From Styela clava (Eukaryota; Chordata; Ascidiacea; Stolidobranchia; Styelidae): 64,000 nt of DNA. A program made the position numbers and the translations under genes. The notes below the pieces were generated by a model, which did not search any database, had not been told where the DNA came from, and was given only the letters and a program-made list of their open reading frames with translations. Every line of letters begins with the position of its first letter. Position 1 is the first letter of the stretch. The stretch spans positions 20,425,083 to 20,489,082 of the forward strand of contig NC_135258.1 in assembly GCF_964204865.1 (NCBI RefSeq), in the 5' to 3' direction. Shown one piece after another: positions 45,794-57,774 of this stretch.

Positions 45794-46757
45794 GTTTTAT
45801 GGAAAGTCCGGATATGGGTTTCGTTTCCATGGTAACAATAAAAACCGCGCCGATCGTTATGAAATTTCAATTTTTTCCACAATTTATCGTCGTTTTCTCG
45901 CCAACCAAGTCGAAGTCTAAAATTCCAAGAATGCTACCTTCCGCATAGCAAAATACTCTGTCCAATAAGTTATCTTTGGTCTCGATACTCCATAAACTGG
46001 AGGAGCCTTAGGGATTTTAGTGAAGATCATTTTTCAATTTTCAGCCACAATATACCAGTCACGCGAGTAAGACTACGAAACGCGCAGCGTTTGAAATGAA
46101 CTCAGCGGAACGCGCAGCGTCCAAAATGAACTGGCGATTTTTAGTAGTGTCTCCTATTATCCGTTAGTAAACTGAAATGATGCGGGCCTCAAGCAATGGC
46201 AGAGATCCAACTGGGCGCCTACCGGCTTATCTGTGTATCTGTCTGTCTGTTTAGATGTAGCGTCTTAACGGCTGGACCAATCTTGATGAAATTTTCCACG
46301 TGTGTTATCCTGTCACCCTAGTAATGTGCGTTTATAGAAAGTCCAGATAGAGGTCCCGTTTCCATGGTAACAATGAAAAACGCGCCGATCGTTATGAAAT
46401 TCCTAGTTTTTTCACAATTTATCGCCGTTTTCTCGCCAACCAAGTCGAAAACTCAAATTCCAAGAACGCTACCTTCCGCATAGCAAAGTACTCTTTCAAA
46501 TAAGTCGTTTTTGGTCTCGATACTCCATAAACTGGAGAAGCCTTAGGGATTTTAGTGAAGATTATTTTTTAATAATGGTTTAATATACCAGTCACGCGAG
46601 TAAGACTAAGAAACGCGCAGCGTTTGAAATGAACTCAGCGGAACGCGCAGCGTTCAAAATGAACTGGCGTTTTTAGTAGTGTCTCCTATTATCCGTTAGT
46701 AAACTAAAAAGATGCGGGCCTCAAGCAATTGCGGAGATCCAACTGGTCGCCTACCGG
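45794..46757 (+). repeat. Tandem array of ~540-bp modules, right part
   Basis: The rest of the module interrupted at 41628 (to about 46220), followed by a complete further module (about 46226-46757) ending CTACCGGCTTG. Both contain GTTTCCATGGTAACAA, CGCCGATCGTTATGAAAT, CTCGCCAACCAAGTCGAA, GCGCAGCGTTTGAAATGAAC and GATGCGGGCCTCAAGC. Together with 40935-41628 this is three modules head to tail. Confidence 0.9.
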
Positions 46758-48101
46758 CTTGTTATTATATGATCCACAATTAAATATACAGTTCACTTGT
46801 TACATAATAGTGGGTTTACAATATAAGAAGGGTATTACTTGAATAATTTATAAGTACATACTTGAAAAAGAACTGGAATATTAATGTATGATCCACAATT
46901 AAATATGCAATTAATATGTAGTTTATCAGTTATAACACAATAACTTTTAATGACATAAAAAGGTTATAACAGGATATTAAACAATGTTATACGGATCAGA
47001 GAGAGATTAGGCAATCAGATTATCACAGATTCAGCAATAACTAAAGAGATAGAAAGTAACAATGGCTTACAAAGTCGAACATAGTAATCATCAGATTGAT
47101 GACAGAGCAGTAATTTGTATAAAATTTGTGCATTTTAGATAAAGGATTATGACTTCCGAACGTGCAGATTACACGTTTTGCACTGTCGCACAGATGAGCT
47201 GTGGCGCAGTCCCGGGTCAGATTTTCGATTAACATTAACATTAAAACATTTAACATTAAATTCCTTGATATCTGCAATGCTTACCGGGCATATAGAGCAA
47301 ACTGGTTTTGGAATGCGCAAAAAAAAAAAATATTTCGCGTCCAAGCACTTTGGAATGTTGACCCTCGTCGCGAACCTCCCTCCGTTTCCAATACATTTTT
47401 AATTTTAAAAATCAAAATTATCTCAAACGACATACTACTGACGCTATTTATTACAAAACAAGCGCCGCACAGCTTCATTTGGTACTACATAAATCCGTCT
47501 AGAGACAATAATAAGTTTAGGATCAATATTTGTTGTATGTATTAAATGTCAGGTCGTTGCAGGGCCGCAACAAATTAGCTCGCGGGCCGCAGTTTGCGGA
47601 CCCCTGGTGTAATGTGCCTAACCCCACAGGCTGCCATGGCAATGTCAGGGTTTTATCCTCGCAAGTTGCCTATTAATAAAAAAAAAAAAAAAAGCTCATT
47701 AAACCTGGGCATTTTATGTCAATTGCCCTATAAGACGTAATTACCAGATTTCGAGAAACAGTACAGTTGTTGTTCTCAAACTTTTTTAGTTGCGCCTCGT
47801 TTTAGAATTTGTCAAGTTTCGCAGCCCACTTCAAAAATAACTAGCTAGCAACAAATAACAGATAGTAGGGCAAAAGTATGTTTTATTCGAAAAACACGTT
47901 GAAAATATGTGGATGGAAAGTAAATAATGAAATAAATGAAAAGTTTTGAAATGTAAATATTCAAAACAAAGCAGGCAAGATAAAATCCAATAAATATTTT
48001 TTATTTAGCTTCACAATTTTTACATATGTCTGACTTTTGCAAGCTATATGACGTGATTGCGACGTCGTAGTGACGTTTGACGTTTATAGTAGTTCAACCC
48101 T
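46758..48101. other. Intergenic, with a hAT-type right end
   Basis: At 47560-47606 the sequence GGGCCGCAACAAATTAGC, CGCGGGCCGCAGTTTGCGG and ACCCCTG is a typical right end of a CAGGGGT-type hAT element. Its left end was not found. A degraded CAG...TTGTTCTCAAACTTTTTTAG at about 47759-47785 looks like the left end of yet another. A perfect A15 run lies near 47679. No gene. Confidence 0.45.
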
Positions 48102-48347
48102 CTAATCAAAAAGAAAAGCGATTTTTTCACAACAACAATGAAGAAAAATACTAATAACAAAAGACCGACGCTCAAATATATGGACACAAACGCTAAAACT
48201 GGTTAGTATCAATTTTGTAGTAGTCTGACCAACAGATCACTGAGATCAATAATTAGTTTTAGTTTTCGTGTCCATATATTTGAGATCGCTCTCTTGTTGT
48301 TGGCAATTTTCTTCTCGTTGTTATGAAAAAATCGCCTTTCTCTTCGA
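48102..48347. repeat. Foldback repeat with ~100-bp arms
   Basis: The left arm 48102-48205 and right arm 48243-48347 are reverse complements with about 80% identity by eye: GCGATTTTTTCA, AACAA...GAAGAAAA, CTCAAATATATGGACAC and CTAAAACT. Parts of the arms recur at 54185-54225 and 54786-54825. Likely a non-autonomous DNA element; ends not fixed. Confidence 0.8.
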
Positions 48348-48599
48348 TTACTGGACCAAATTTTTTTGAAATTTCCAATGGCTGAATATTAAGTGATATG
48401 TGATCACTGAACCACGACACGGTGCGCTATTCCCAATTTTGATGACGTCATCACATACAAAAAAGGGGCCACAGGAATCTTCTAAAGAAATGAAAGAATG
48501 AACATAATAATAATAATGAATGAAATGAACATAATAACAAAACGGTCCATCAGACAGACCATAGGTCCACTTTGTGTCCAATAATTAACCTGTGATTAA

Positions 48600-48867
48600 T
48601 GGAACAGACAAAAGTGGTTATTACATGTCATGTGGCTTCTCTCCAAGGCACGAAGATAGGCGTCCATGTTAAGGTCATATCCAAACACCAAAATGTCTTG
48701 CAAAATTGAAATCATTTATCACATATGAGTTTTTGGAAGTATAGCTATAAATAGATTTTGTAAATAAGTTTTGTAATCTGTAAACGAGTGTTACTTCACA
48801 TAGACATCTATCTTCGTGCTTTGGTAAGAAGCCATATGTCATGTACTGACCACTTCTGTCTGTTCTA
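48600..48867. mobile_element. TTAA-flanked inverted-repeat element (268 bp)
   Basis: Ends TGGAACAGACAAAAGTGGT and ACCACTTCTGTCTGTTCTA pair, and pairing extends inward about 75 bp (GGCTTCT, CACGAAGATAG). TTAA is present on both sides (48596-48599 and 48868-48871). TTAA target sites are used by piggyBac and Kolobok elements; the ends alone do not decide which. The interior is about 115 bp and non-coding. Confidence 0.8.
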
Positions 48868-48871
48868 TTAA

Positions 48872-49290
48872 AAAGGGCTCATTTTTCAAAAACGTTACTG
48901 GGCAAGCCAAGACTTTTTTTTTTATTATCGAAGCAAGCCCCGAAATTTAAAAGTCAGAAAAGATTAGTGTGCGGGTACGAAATGTAGGAATCTACTGTTA
49001 TCGAGTTGTGGAAAGTTATTATATGTGCATCAACTTACTTTTTTTACTGGTTGGGAAAAATAAACTTGGCTTGACATCATAGCGAATGAAGATAATTTAG
49101 CAACACTCAGCGTTTTAAATGCGCAAAGTACTCTTTGTTCGTGTATTTGGCAATAGGTCAATTTTAAATATTATTCGTATCACTTGTACTTCAATTTGCT
49201 TGGATTGGTTGATGACTGCATTCTTCAAGAATTTAACCGTAATGAGAAAATTCGGGGAGATTTAAAGCAGTAGCAAGAGCACCAAATAAG
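48872..49290. other. Upstream region of the 2-hydroxyacid oxidase gene
   Basis: No repeat or gene recognised. The probable first exon of the oxidase begins at 49291. Confidence 0.35.
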
Positions 49291-52200
49291 ATGCGTAGCT
49301 GGAGACCAGGACGGAGAAAGGTCGTAAGTTTCTTAAGTATTTGAATCTAACGTCAATTACGTACGTCGTATGAAATTTGGCAATTTTCTAAAACTCTTAT
49401 ATGGATTGTAGAATATTATACAGTTTGTTTCCTGAATATGAAACTAGGGAAATGACAATTATGTTTGCAAAACGAGTCTCATCTCATAGGTGTAGCCATG
49501 GGATACAGAGGAAAAGATCTCCTTTTTGCTTACTATCAATCCGTCCTCCAAACGAGATATATGAATATGCGCGCTTCTGTAGCTGGGGATAACTTCAACA
49601 GCAAAGTAAGATTTTCTATAAGATATCGTTAGATACCACTGCCTGTTAGTACCTGATCTTACTGGGAGCGAAAGGTCCGAATGAACGACGTAAAAAAACA
49701 ACAAATTTCGACATTTTCGGCTGGTTCCGCCTCACCTCATAAATGAATATACTACAGTTTTCAAAGTTCTCAAATCGCATGCAAAAACGCGTTATACTTA
49801 TGCCACGCCTGTCGCTGTCAGTCTGGGAAACAGATGGCTGAAAAATCGATAACTTTGTTGTTTCCAAGTTCTGATAATCCTGTCAACTCAAAAGTAACGG
49901 CGCACACATAATAACCGCTGTTATTCCACATGCTTAAACTCTTTTACGGATAGCCAATTTATATATTTTAGTCCACGGAGAACTTATTGGTATCAGTAAA
50001 GGATTATGAAGAGGAGGCTAGGAGAAAGTTATCACAACATGATTGGGGCTATTATGCTGCTGGAGCAATCGGAGAAGAAACAATAAAAGAAAACTGTGAA
50101 GCATTTAAAAGGGAAATTACCGATTCAGGATGTTTGCATATCTATTCGCAATAGCAACTGATATTTTCACGTTCTTTTTGGTCTATTATTTATGTTTTTA
50201 CTTTGATGCTCAACGCGATATCCGTGACATGAACGATGGAGATTATTATTTAGTTTGCTTCATGCAGGGAAATCCGCTTGTATTGGAAATCCGGAATATT
50301 GTGAAAAAGGTTTTGCGTAGTTTAAAGCAGTGGCTCCTAACATTTTTCGATACATTCTTCTCTTTGTCTATTTTGGATTTCTTTATGCCGTGCTCATGCT
50401 TTGAATCTCATGAATATGTATTACAATAATACTAAATAGGTGAACAATTTTTGTAAAACTACACCGAACACAAGGCGATATTTTTGTATTTCCTCCTCAA
50501 TAACAACATAAAATTCTCCCCAGAGGAATTCCTTTTCTATTGAGAAACGCTTAATTTTATATGAACTGCACGCTGAAACATGAACTATTTTTCAAGGTGT
50601 CACTAAGAGTCATCAATATTGCTTATTTTGGGTTACCGTGCTTCAAATTGCAACACTGTTTTAATCCCGGGATTATATATTAAACAAATTAAATCATTGA
50701 CAAAATTTAAAATTTTACACAGATGGCGGTTCCGTCCCAGGAATTTAAAGAACGTTAGCAGAGTGGATTGTTCGACAAAAGTAATTGGTTCAAAAATACC
50801 CTTTCCAATATGTGTCGCACCCACAGCACAACATGGTCTGTGTACGCCAGAAGGTGAATTATGTACAACAAGAGGTAAAATAACACCAACATATTTATTC
50901 ATTTTCATATATCACAATTGCTAGTTTCACACAATATTAAATAATATATGTATATTTGTTCAGCCGCAGAATCACATGGCGTAGGAATGACAGTAAGTGT
51001 ATTGAGTAGTAAAACAATGGAAGAAATCGCAACTGAAGTGCCAAACTGCATAAAATGGTGCCAAGTTCAATTAACCAAGGTTGTTATGGAAGAATTAAAT
51101 TACCAATTTCATAGTAATAATGATAATGTTTACATTCAGTAGTCTGCAAACATAAAAATACAATGAGTAAGCATGAAATTCTTTAAATTGAAAACTCCAA
51201 CTGTGTTTTTGAATATCAATTCATTCCTTTCGGCCGTACAAAGTTTGACATAATTTTGGAAATGGAAGGTGTAAAAGGTGACTACACACGCCATAGAATC
51301 ACGACAGCCTTAACATTTAAAACGGCAAACTTAAAAAATAATGATTAAGTGTTTACCTATACACGTACTTGAAGTCTCTAACTATTATAGATTCATAAAT
51401 ACTTTTTTGCCTTATTGATATTCAAATATCTCATAGAATCGTGTTGTAACAAAACATTATGTAAGAAGAGCTGAGCAAAATGGATTTAAAGGATTCATTG
51501 CAACTGTCGATCACATGGTTAATAGACATCGTGATTACAGATACAAAGACGGGAAACCATTTAATTTTGAAACATCTATTGTGTAAGTACTATGTGTATA
51601 CAGGTATTTTTACTCAGATGAAAATCGAACAGATTCATTGAAGTTTAGTCCTCTCTCGTCAAACGTATAACGTCTGAAACTCTAAAATTATTCTAAATTC
51701 AAAACACTTGTGTCATCAAAAAGCGTTCGGAAGAGCATCAAGCAACGACATCTTTTTCACATTTCTTGCAATTTATTTCAAATATATTTTACTATGCGAA
51801 TGATCTAGATGCAGAAATATTGAACAATCAATCAAGATTGTGGAACCCAATAAACTGGCTTTTGATGCGTTGGAATCTTGGATGGATGGAAGTGTTGAAT
51901 GGGACAGTATCGACTGGTTGAAAGGATTAACCAAGTTACCTGTAGTGGTTAAAGGAATTATGACAGGTAGGCTATTGTTATGAGTTCATCCACATGATAG
52001 GCTTTGTATTGCAGGGAATAACAATAAAAATTAATCAATTTTCGTTAAAAATCCTTACAATCTGTTTTTTATTAAGCGGAAATGGCCCTTATAGCTGTTG
52101 AACACAAAGTTGACGGAATCATTGTCTCAAACCACGGCGGAAGAATATTAGATAGTACATTTGCGACAGTCAGTATACATTGATATAGAATGAAATATAC

Positions 52201-53526
52201 CAGTTTTTGTACTGGTATGGCTTTAGCAACTCATACATTGGGTACCGCTGTCTTTTTGACATATTCCGGCAACTTCAAATGTTGTTTTAATCTTTTATAT
52301 TTTGTTTTAGAATTTTGTCTTACAAATTTATTAATTTTCAGCTACTGTGATTGATTGTTTCGTGTAATTAACTGAGATGAAAAATAAGAGATACAATAAG
52401 AAAAGCATGCTGACTCGATCTATATCATTTCTACGTCATTTCTCGAGTGAAGAAAAGATAAACCTAAATCCATATTGTAAAGTCCAAGTTATCATCGAAT
52501 CAAAATTTTAATGCTCTTTCTGAATTCTCTTTGAAACAGAGGCTAATTTTATACACAGAGATGGTTTGAGTATCAACTCTATGAGATGAATGTACGCATC
52601 CACGATTTTCATTTTCTATGCAATTCCTTAAAACTGTTTTTTGATTTTAGATAGACGTTCTTCCAGAAGTAGTTAAAGCCGTGAATGGCAAAGTTGATGT
52701 TTATTTTGACGGAGGAATCCGTAACGGGACAGATGTAGCAAAAGCAATCGCTCTTGGAGCAAAGGCGGTATTTGTTGGAAGACCCATACTCTGGGGACTA
52801 GCATGCGAGGTTTGTAATAAGATCATTTGGTTCTAAACATATATGTTCCATAAAGCTTTTATATCGACCCTATTCACTCTTAATATACATACACGGTGGT
52901 CGTTATGCAATAGGGCAAATTCTCCTAAAATTGGTGCAAAATATATATTCTAATAGACGTGTAAAATATTTTTCAAATACGACAACGTTCAAACGAAACA
53001 ATAACTTTTCAGGGCGAAGAAGGTGTACGAAATGTTCTGGAAATTCTCAAAAACGAATTTATCTATACCATGAAATTTCTTGGTGAGTTTATAAAATAAT
53101 GCTGCTTCGAAGTAATTCATATGTGTACTAACTTTTATGAATCTTTTTACGTTGAGCAAAACACTAACAATAAGAACTTATTTTAATTTTCATTTTATAG
53201 TTTAGTTTTGATGGCACTTGACGTACCGAAAAAAAAACTGCAAATCTCTTCCCAAATTTTATTGCGTAAACTAAGGCGATTTTAATACTTTAAGTATTCA
53301 AAAAGCATCTTAAATTGCCAACTAACAATAAATTCCCAATGGCACACACCAGCGCAATTTTGAAAGATCCCTCGCAATATAGATAAAACTTTTATTTTGG
53401 TTCATGAAGAGCTATAGAGTAACATTGCCTCATTTATATTTGTTTCCAGGAGTTTCTACAATAAAAGAATTGCAAACAACACCAGACATAGTGGTTCACG
53501 AAACAAGATATTTCTCGAAGCTTTGA
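49291..53526 (+). CDS. FMN-dependent 2-hydroxyacid oxidase-like protein, peroxisomal
   Basis: Exons: 49291-49323 (tentative), 49972-50111, 50723-50874, 50964-51079, 51437-51582, 51809-51966, 52077-52168, 52651-52809, 53013-53082, 53450-53526. The total is 1143 bases, 380 residues, close to HAO1 (370). The family oxidises glycolate or other 2-hydroxyacids to 2-oxoacids and hydrogen peroxide. Seen: GYYAAGA (FMN/substrate Tyr24 region), ICVAPTA, TVD, VVVKGI (Lys230 equivalent), VSNHGGR (catalytic His254 and Arg257 equivalents), [12 protein letters not shown] and [16 protein letters not shown]. The protein ends Ser-Lys-Leu, a type 1 peroxisomal signal. Oddities: the segment usually QLYVYKDR reads QVQLTKNR, so both Tyr are gone; the substrate loop is shortened; and intron 2 begins GG at 50112 instead of GT. 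It may be a divergent paralogue of HAO1/HAO2, or decaying. Confidence 0.88.
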
Positions 53527-53754
53527 AGGAAATTGTTTCAGATCAAAACTTAATGATATATAGAAAAAATGAACTAGTCTATATGATTCACGATATTGCT
53601 AATTTTATTGCCTCTTTAAGGAGTTTTGGAAGTTCCTAACTGCGTGTTCTATTCTTTTTTGTATACTCTTGCAATCCCGATCAGGTTCTTTCTATATCAC
53701 GCAATATCTCGGTTGCCGAATGCCCATATATTGTAAAGTTTACAATCGAATTGA

Positions 53755-53760
53755 AATAAA
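53755..53760 (+). promoter_or_regulatory. Likely polyadenylation signal of the oxidase gene
   Basis: AATAAA 229 bases after the stop codon, in AT-rich sequence; the first canonical signal downstream of the gene. Confidence 0.5.
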
Positions 53761-53904
53761 TGAAATTGCAATCAAAACTTTCATGTAATCAAACTACAAC
53801 TATATAAAAGCAATATATTAAGAGGCAAATTGTTGTGCGCGGCCGGGATCAATTGATCCGACTTTAATTCGGAAAGCCCTGTATGAGAGCTTTTAAATTT
53901 TTTA

Positions 53905-54058
53905 GCCTAGTCTATCACAGCTATTTCTACACTAATTTTTTATTACTGCAATTAAATTGAGCGCATGCGGAAAGGGAGCATTGTTACGTCAATTTTTGCA
54001 TATTGCTGATTGGCCAACGTCACAGAGTAAACAAGGAAGTCGATGCTCGGGGAAAGGT
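53905..54058 (-). repeat. Partial inverted copy of the 29618-30119 element
   Basis: In reverse, it shares CTTTCCCCGAGCATCGACTT, CTTGTTTACT, TTGGCCAATCAGCAA, GACGTAACAATGC, TAATTGCAGTAAT and ATAGCTGTGATAGACTAG with the left half of that element. The right half and one terminus are missing, so it is truncated. Confidence 0.85.
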
Positions 54059-54070
54059 CGATATTGTATT

Positions 54071-55969
54071 GACAAAAGAATAACCCATGTAAAATGGAAC
54101 CAGACCGACCGGGAGTAACAATTATTGAACACGTTAGTGGATATAACGATCGTTCTGAATTATTTTTGGACACCTAGTGGAAAACTTAAAAAGTCGCTTT
54201 TCCCTTTGATTACTGGACCAATTCTTCCAAATTTTTAGTGGTTGAATATGGAATTTTTTTAGAAGACTATTACTTTTATTTATTTATTTCAAATATTTCT
54301 GTTAGCACTGTGGGATTCGTGTTTTTGACACGTAATGGATTTGTTTTTATGCTGGCACTCTTCTTTTTGTTCGTTTGATCACGTGCTCATCGAACGTCGG
54401 TGGTTCCCGTGTAACGTAGTTCTTGCTTTGCCAAGATTTGTTCAAGGGGAATGGCGAACAGCGCCATGGTGTTATATTACGATAGTGATTCGGATCGGTG
54501 GTGTTACTACAGTTGTGAGTTGCAATTTCACGCTGTCACGAGACGGGAACTTCTAAAGATAGGGCAATTCTGGTACCATAACACAGCTCGGTGACACTGA
54601 ACTAACGTAAAAGCGGGACTTGAACTCATTGTTATAACTAATGTCTTTTAATGTTGGCGCTTTTCTTGGAATCGGTAAACTGTGCCGTACCGAGTAAGAC
54701 ACTGTAACATAGCCATGTAGCTGCTGCACTGTTTTCGTTCAGGATACCCTATTTCGGTGAATTGATAATAAAATATATTTCGTTTCCTCCTATGTGTCCA
54801 TATATTTGAGCAAAGCTCTCTTGTTATAACGGGTAATTAGGTATTTAAATAACAGTATAACTATAATTTCAATTTATGCCCTATTCTGTGGACTTGCTAC
54901 ACTAGTCGGTGTGTAAAACTGTAAATAACAGCTGTAATAAAATTACGCTATATTCATTCATTTTACCACTTATATCAATATAAAAATATTAAATAAAATT
55001 ATATATATATAAAGTGTCCATAGGGTCTTCAAAATTTTTAAAATTGCAAAATGAATTTATCGATACCATATATTGTTTTGACCCTCACAGGTGTATTAAG
55101 TGAAATAAAAGTACTTAAACAATTACTAATTAAAAAACAACAAACCTGGTTGAGATGTATTGGGAACTAAATGGACTTTATGGACACTCTTTATGCAAAA
55201 TGACCATATCGCACTAATTTTTTCAGGGCAGACCTAGTATCTATATCTAAACTTTTCAATTGATGACATTGATTATTGTATTTGGGAAGGTAAGAAAATA
55301 GTAACTAGAGAACATTTATGCAATGCCTAACTATATGCACATGCACTGAAATCTCCGGGATGATAATTTGAATAGTTCGAGAGGTAAGGAAGTAAGATTT
55401 CTTTCAATAGCTGCGTGTTAGACAATTCTGCATAAAACTCGTGCAAATAAACATGTTCATTTTTTGCGGTGGACATTGGACAATACCGCGTTTGCTTCGT
55501 AAACTTCTGCAACGAATTGCGTTATGATGGCATTATGTCATTCATTTTACGGTAGCAAATATTTCAGGGGAGGAAATGAAGAACTCCTGAAAAGAGCAAG
55601 TCCTATACGCATCATGTTGCTCATTATTAAAGTTTTTTTTCAATTAATTGATAATTATTGTATGTAGTTGCTTTTCCAGTGCTTTTTGTTTACGTCTGGT
55701 ATTTTGGTGAGTGGATTCTCTTGTGTGTTTCAGCCTAGCATAGCCCAGTAATTGAAGGCTGGTACAAGGTACTTTACTGTACCGCAGTTATAAGCATGAA
55801 TTTTAAATGCAGTTGGTGAAATTGTATCAATTTTTTTGGCAATTAAGATATGTCTTTAACCCCGTTATTTGCTGTTCGCTTGGCTGTACCTTACTCAAAT
55901 TGGAAACTCTACGCGTCTGGTAAAGCTAAAAGAAATTCATTCACAAATATAAATGAAACTGAAGTTTCT
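54071..55969. other. Intergenic with fragments of the 48102-48347 repeat
   Basis: 54185-54225 (GTCGCTTTTCCCTTTGATTA, CTGGACCAA) and 54786-54825 (TGTCCATATATTTGAGCAAA) match the outer and inner parts of that foldback repeat. A (TA)n run is at 55003-55012. No gene recognised; the ORF at 54335-54556 has no motif. Confidence 0.45.
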
Positions 55970-55977
55970 GTTACGAC

Positions 55978-56335
55978 CAGGGATGGCGAATCTTTTTCAA
56001 TAAATTGAGTCAAAAGTTTTAATTTCATTGTTATGAATATGGCAGCGGGTCGTAGTTAATTACTTGGGCAGGCAATGCCGAACCGTAAAGATTCCGGTCC
56101 TTCCAAATAAAAATATCTTCTGACATGTCATAAGATATCATTGGCTGCTGCTGTATAGAACCTTGTTTGGCATAAACCACAATAAAGTCTTGCTCGATCG
56201 TTATTTCAGCTGCTTTTATATCCTTAGAACACTTTACTGTTTTTTTTTTGCATCAATTCGTGACTTGGTGGGTCACCGAGAAAACACGGTGGGTCAGCTT
56301 GGGACCCGCGGGTCAGTAGTGGTTTGACATCCCTT
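55978..56335. mobile_element. Short hAT-type element (358 bp)
   Basis: Ends CAGGGATGGCGAATC and GGTTTGACATCCCTT pair loosely. Flanks GTTACGAC (55970-55977) and GCTATGAC (56336-56343) match at 6 of 8. Near the right end are GGTGGGTCACCGAGAAAACA and GTGGGTCAGCTTGGGACC, also present, reversed, at 9670-9745. Confidence 0.75.
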
Positions 56336-56343
56336 GCTATGAC

Positions 56344-57766
56344 ATGATATCTCATTGTGTATATAGCTTAACTCACAACATCCATATTTTACGTTTTGCA
56401 GTTTCAAAATTATGGATAATTTATACAAGAACTAGTATATCAAATAGAGATTTTTTCTCTTAGTATATTAGTGTCACGTGTGGGCAGTTTTACAAAATAA
56501 AAAGTTGCAATTGACTCAAAATTCAAATATCGACTAGGATTAATGCAGGTTCAGGTTTCTAAATCAGGTTTTACCCGGGTCAAATTTAATATCGAAACTT
56601 GAATAATAGAAGATTATAATAGAGATTACTAATATTTTGGCGTTTGCATGTCTTTTCTATCTTACTCAAAAATTTGCAATTCGGCAATGAAGAAGATTCA
56701 CCTTCATGCAAAGACCGAAATTCCAATTCTAAAGTCAAGTGGGACTAAAGCGATGTATTACGCAAGTTTAAATCAATGTGATCAGCAAAACAGGAAGGTA
56801 AATTCTAGTTCTTTAACAGCATTTACTGACTGGAACAAAGGTTCTTAACCTTCTATTATCCCCGACTCCCCATTGTCATATTACTTTGGTCACACCAATA
56901 AATCGCCTTCCAACAGTAATGGAAAATGTGTTAATTACAAATTATTTTCGCCTGCTTTTGAAGTAAAATATTTGTGATTATCTGGTGATTAATTTTATAT
57001 GTAGGCTATATATAATATTTGTCCGCGGTGTTTGACCAATTCCCAATATGTATGAACTAGAATGTTTAAGTTTTGAGATATTGGAGATATTCGTATCAAT
57101 TGGTATTTATAAGTTAATAAAAGAGCAAAGCATTGGAGAAAAGGAGCCCATCATAATATTATGTGATGTTACGCGACGTAACATTTCGTTAGTCAGTACT
57201 CAGTAGAAAAGAGTTTGCAGTGCGGACTCAAATTGTATGTACGTACTCAAATATATTCTTTTCGATTTCGATATGGCAAATTTAGTACAATCTCAGTAGC
57301 ACTGGCAAATATACTCTATGCACGGACCTATAGGTGATTCGCGGAAGTGGGGTAGGTAGGCTACTTGCATTACAGATACTGATCGATTTAGAGACAACCT
57401 CTATTGGCGCGTTACAGGCCATGAATGTTAGACCAACAAGAAGGAATGTAGTTGATTTGTGAAAAAGTATATAAATGAAACCTGGATGCAAGAGAAAATC
57501 CAGCCCAAAACTGGGGGAAGATTTTTTTTTTCAATTTGATGCCTACTCGCGCGTTTCACTACGAACAAGAAGCCACTGATATCTAAGAATATGTAAGGAT
57601 ATACTATTTATTTGGAAGGACCGCTTTTTTCGGGTTCGGCTTGGCCTAAGGAATTTATTACATCTTGGTGGAGTGGGGTGTAGAAGCATGACGGGGTATG
57701 GCAATATGCGAAGGGGTCTGAACCGCTCGCCAATATTTCCTAGTCCTAACGCTATCACATGCATCA
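56344..57766. other. Intergenic region
   Basis: No gene recognised. The ORF at 56648-56848 (66 codons, KIHLHAKTEIPILKSSGTKA) is unusually polar for this region, but has no homology I know and no splice support. A poly-T stretch is at 57523-57532. Confidence 0.3.
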
Positions 57767-57774
57767 ATATAGGC

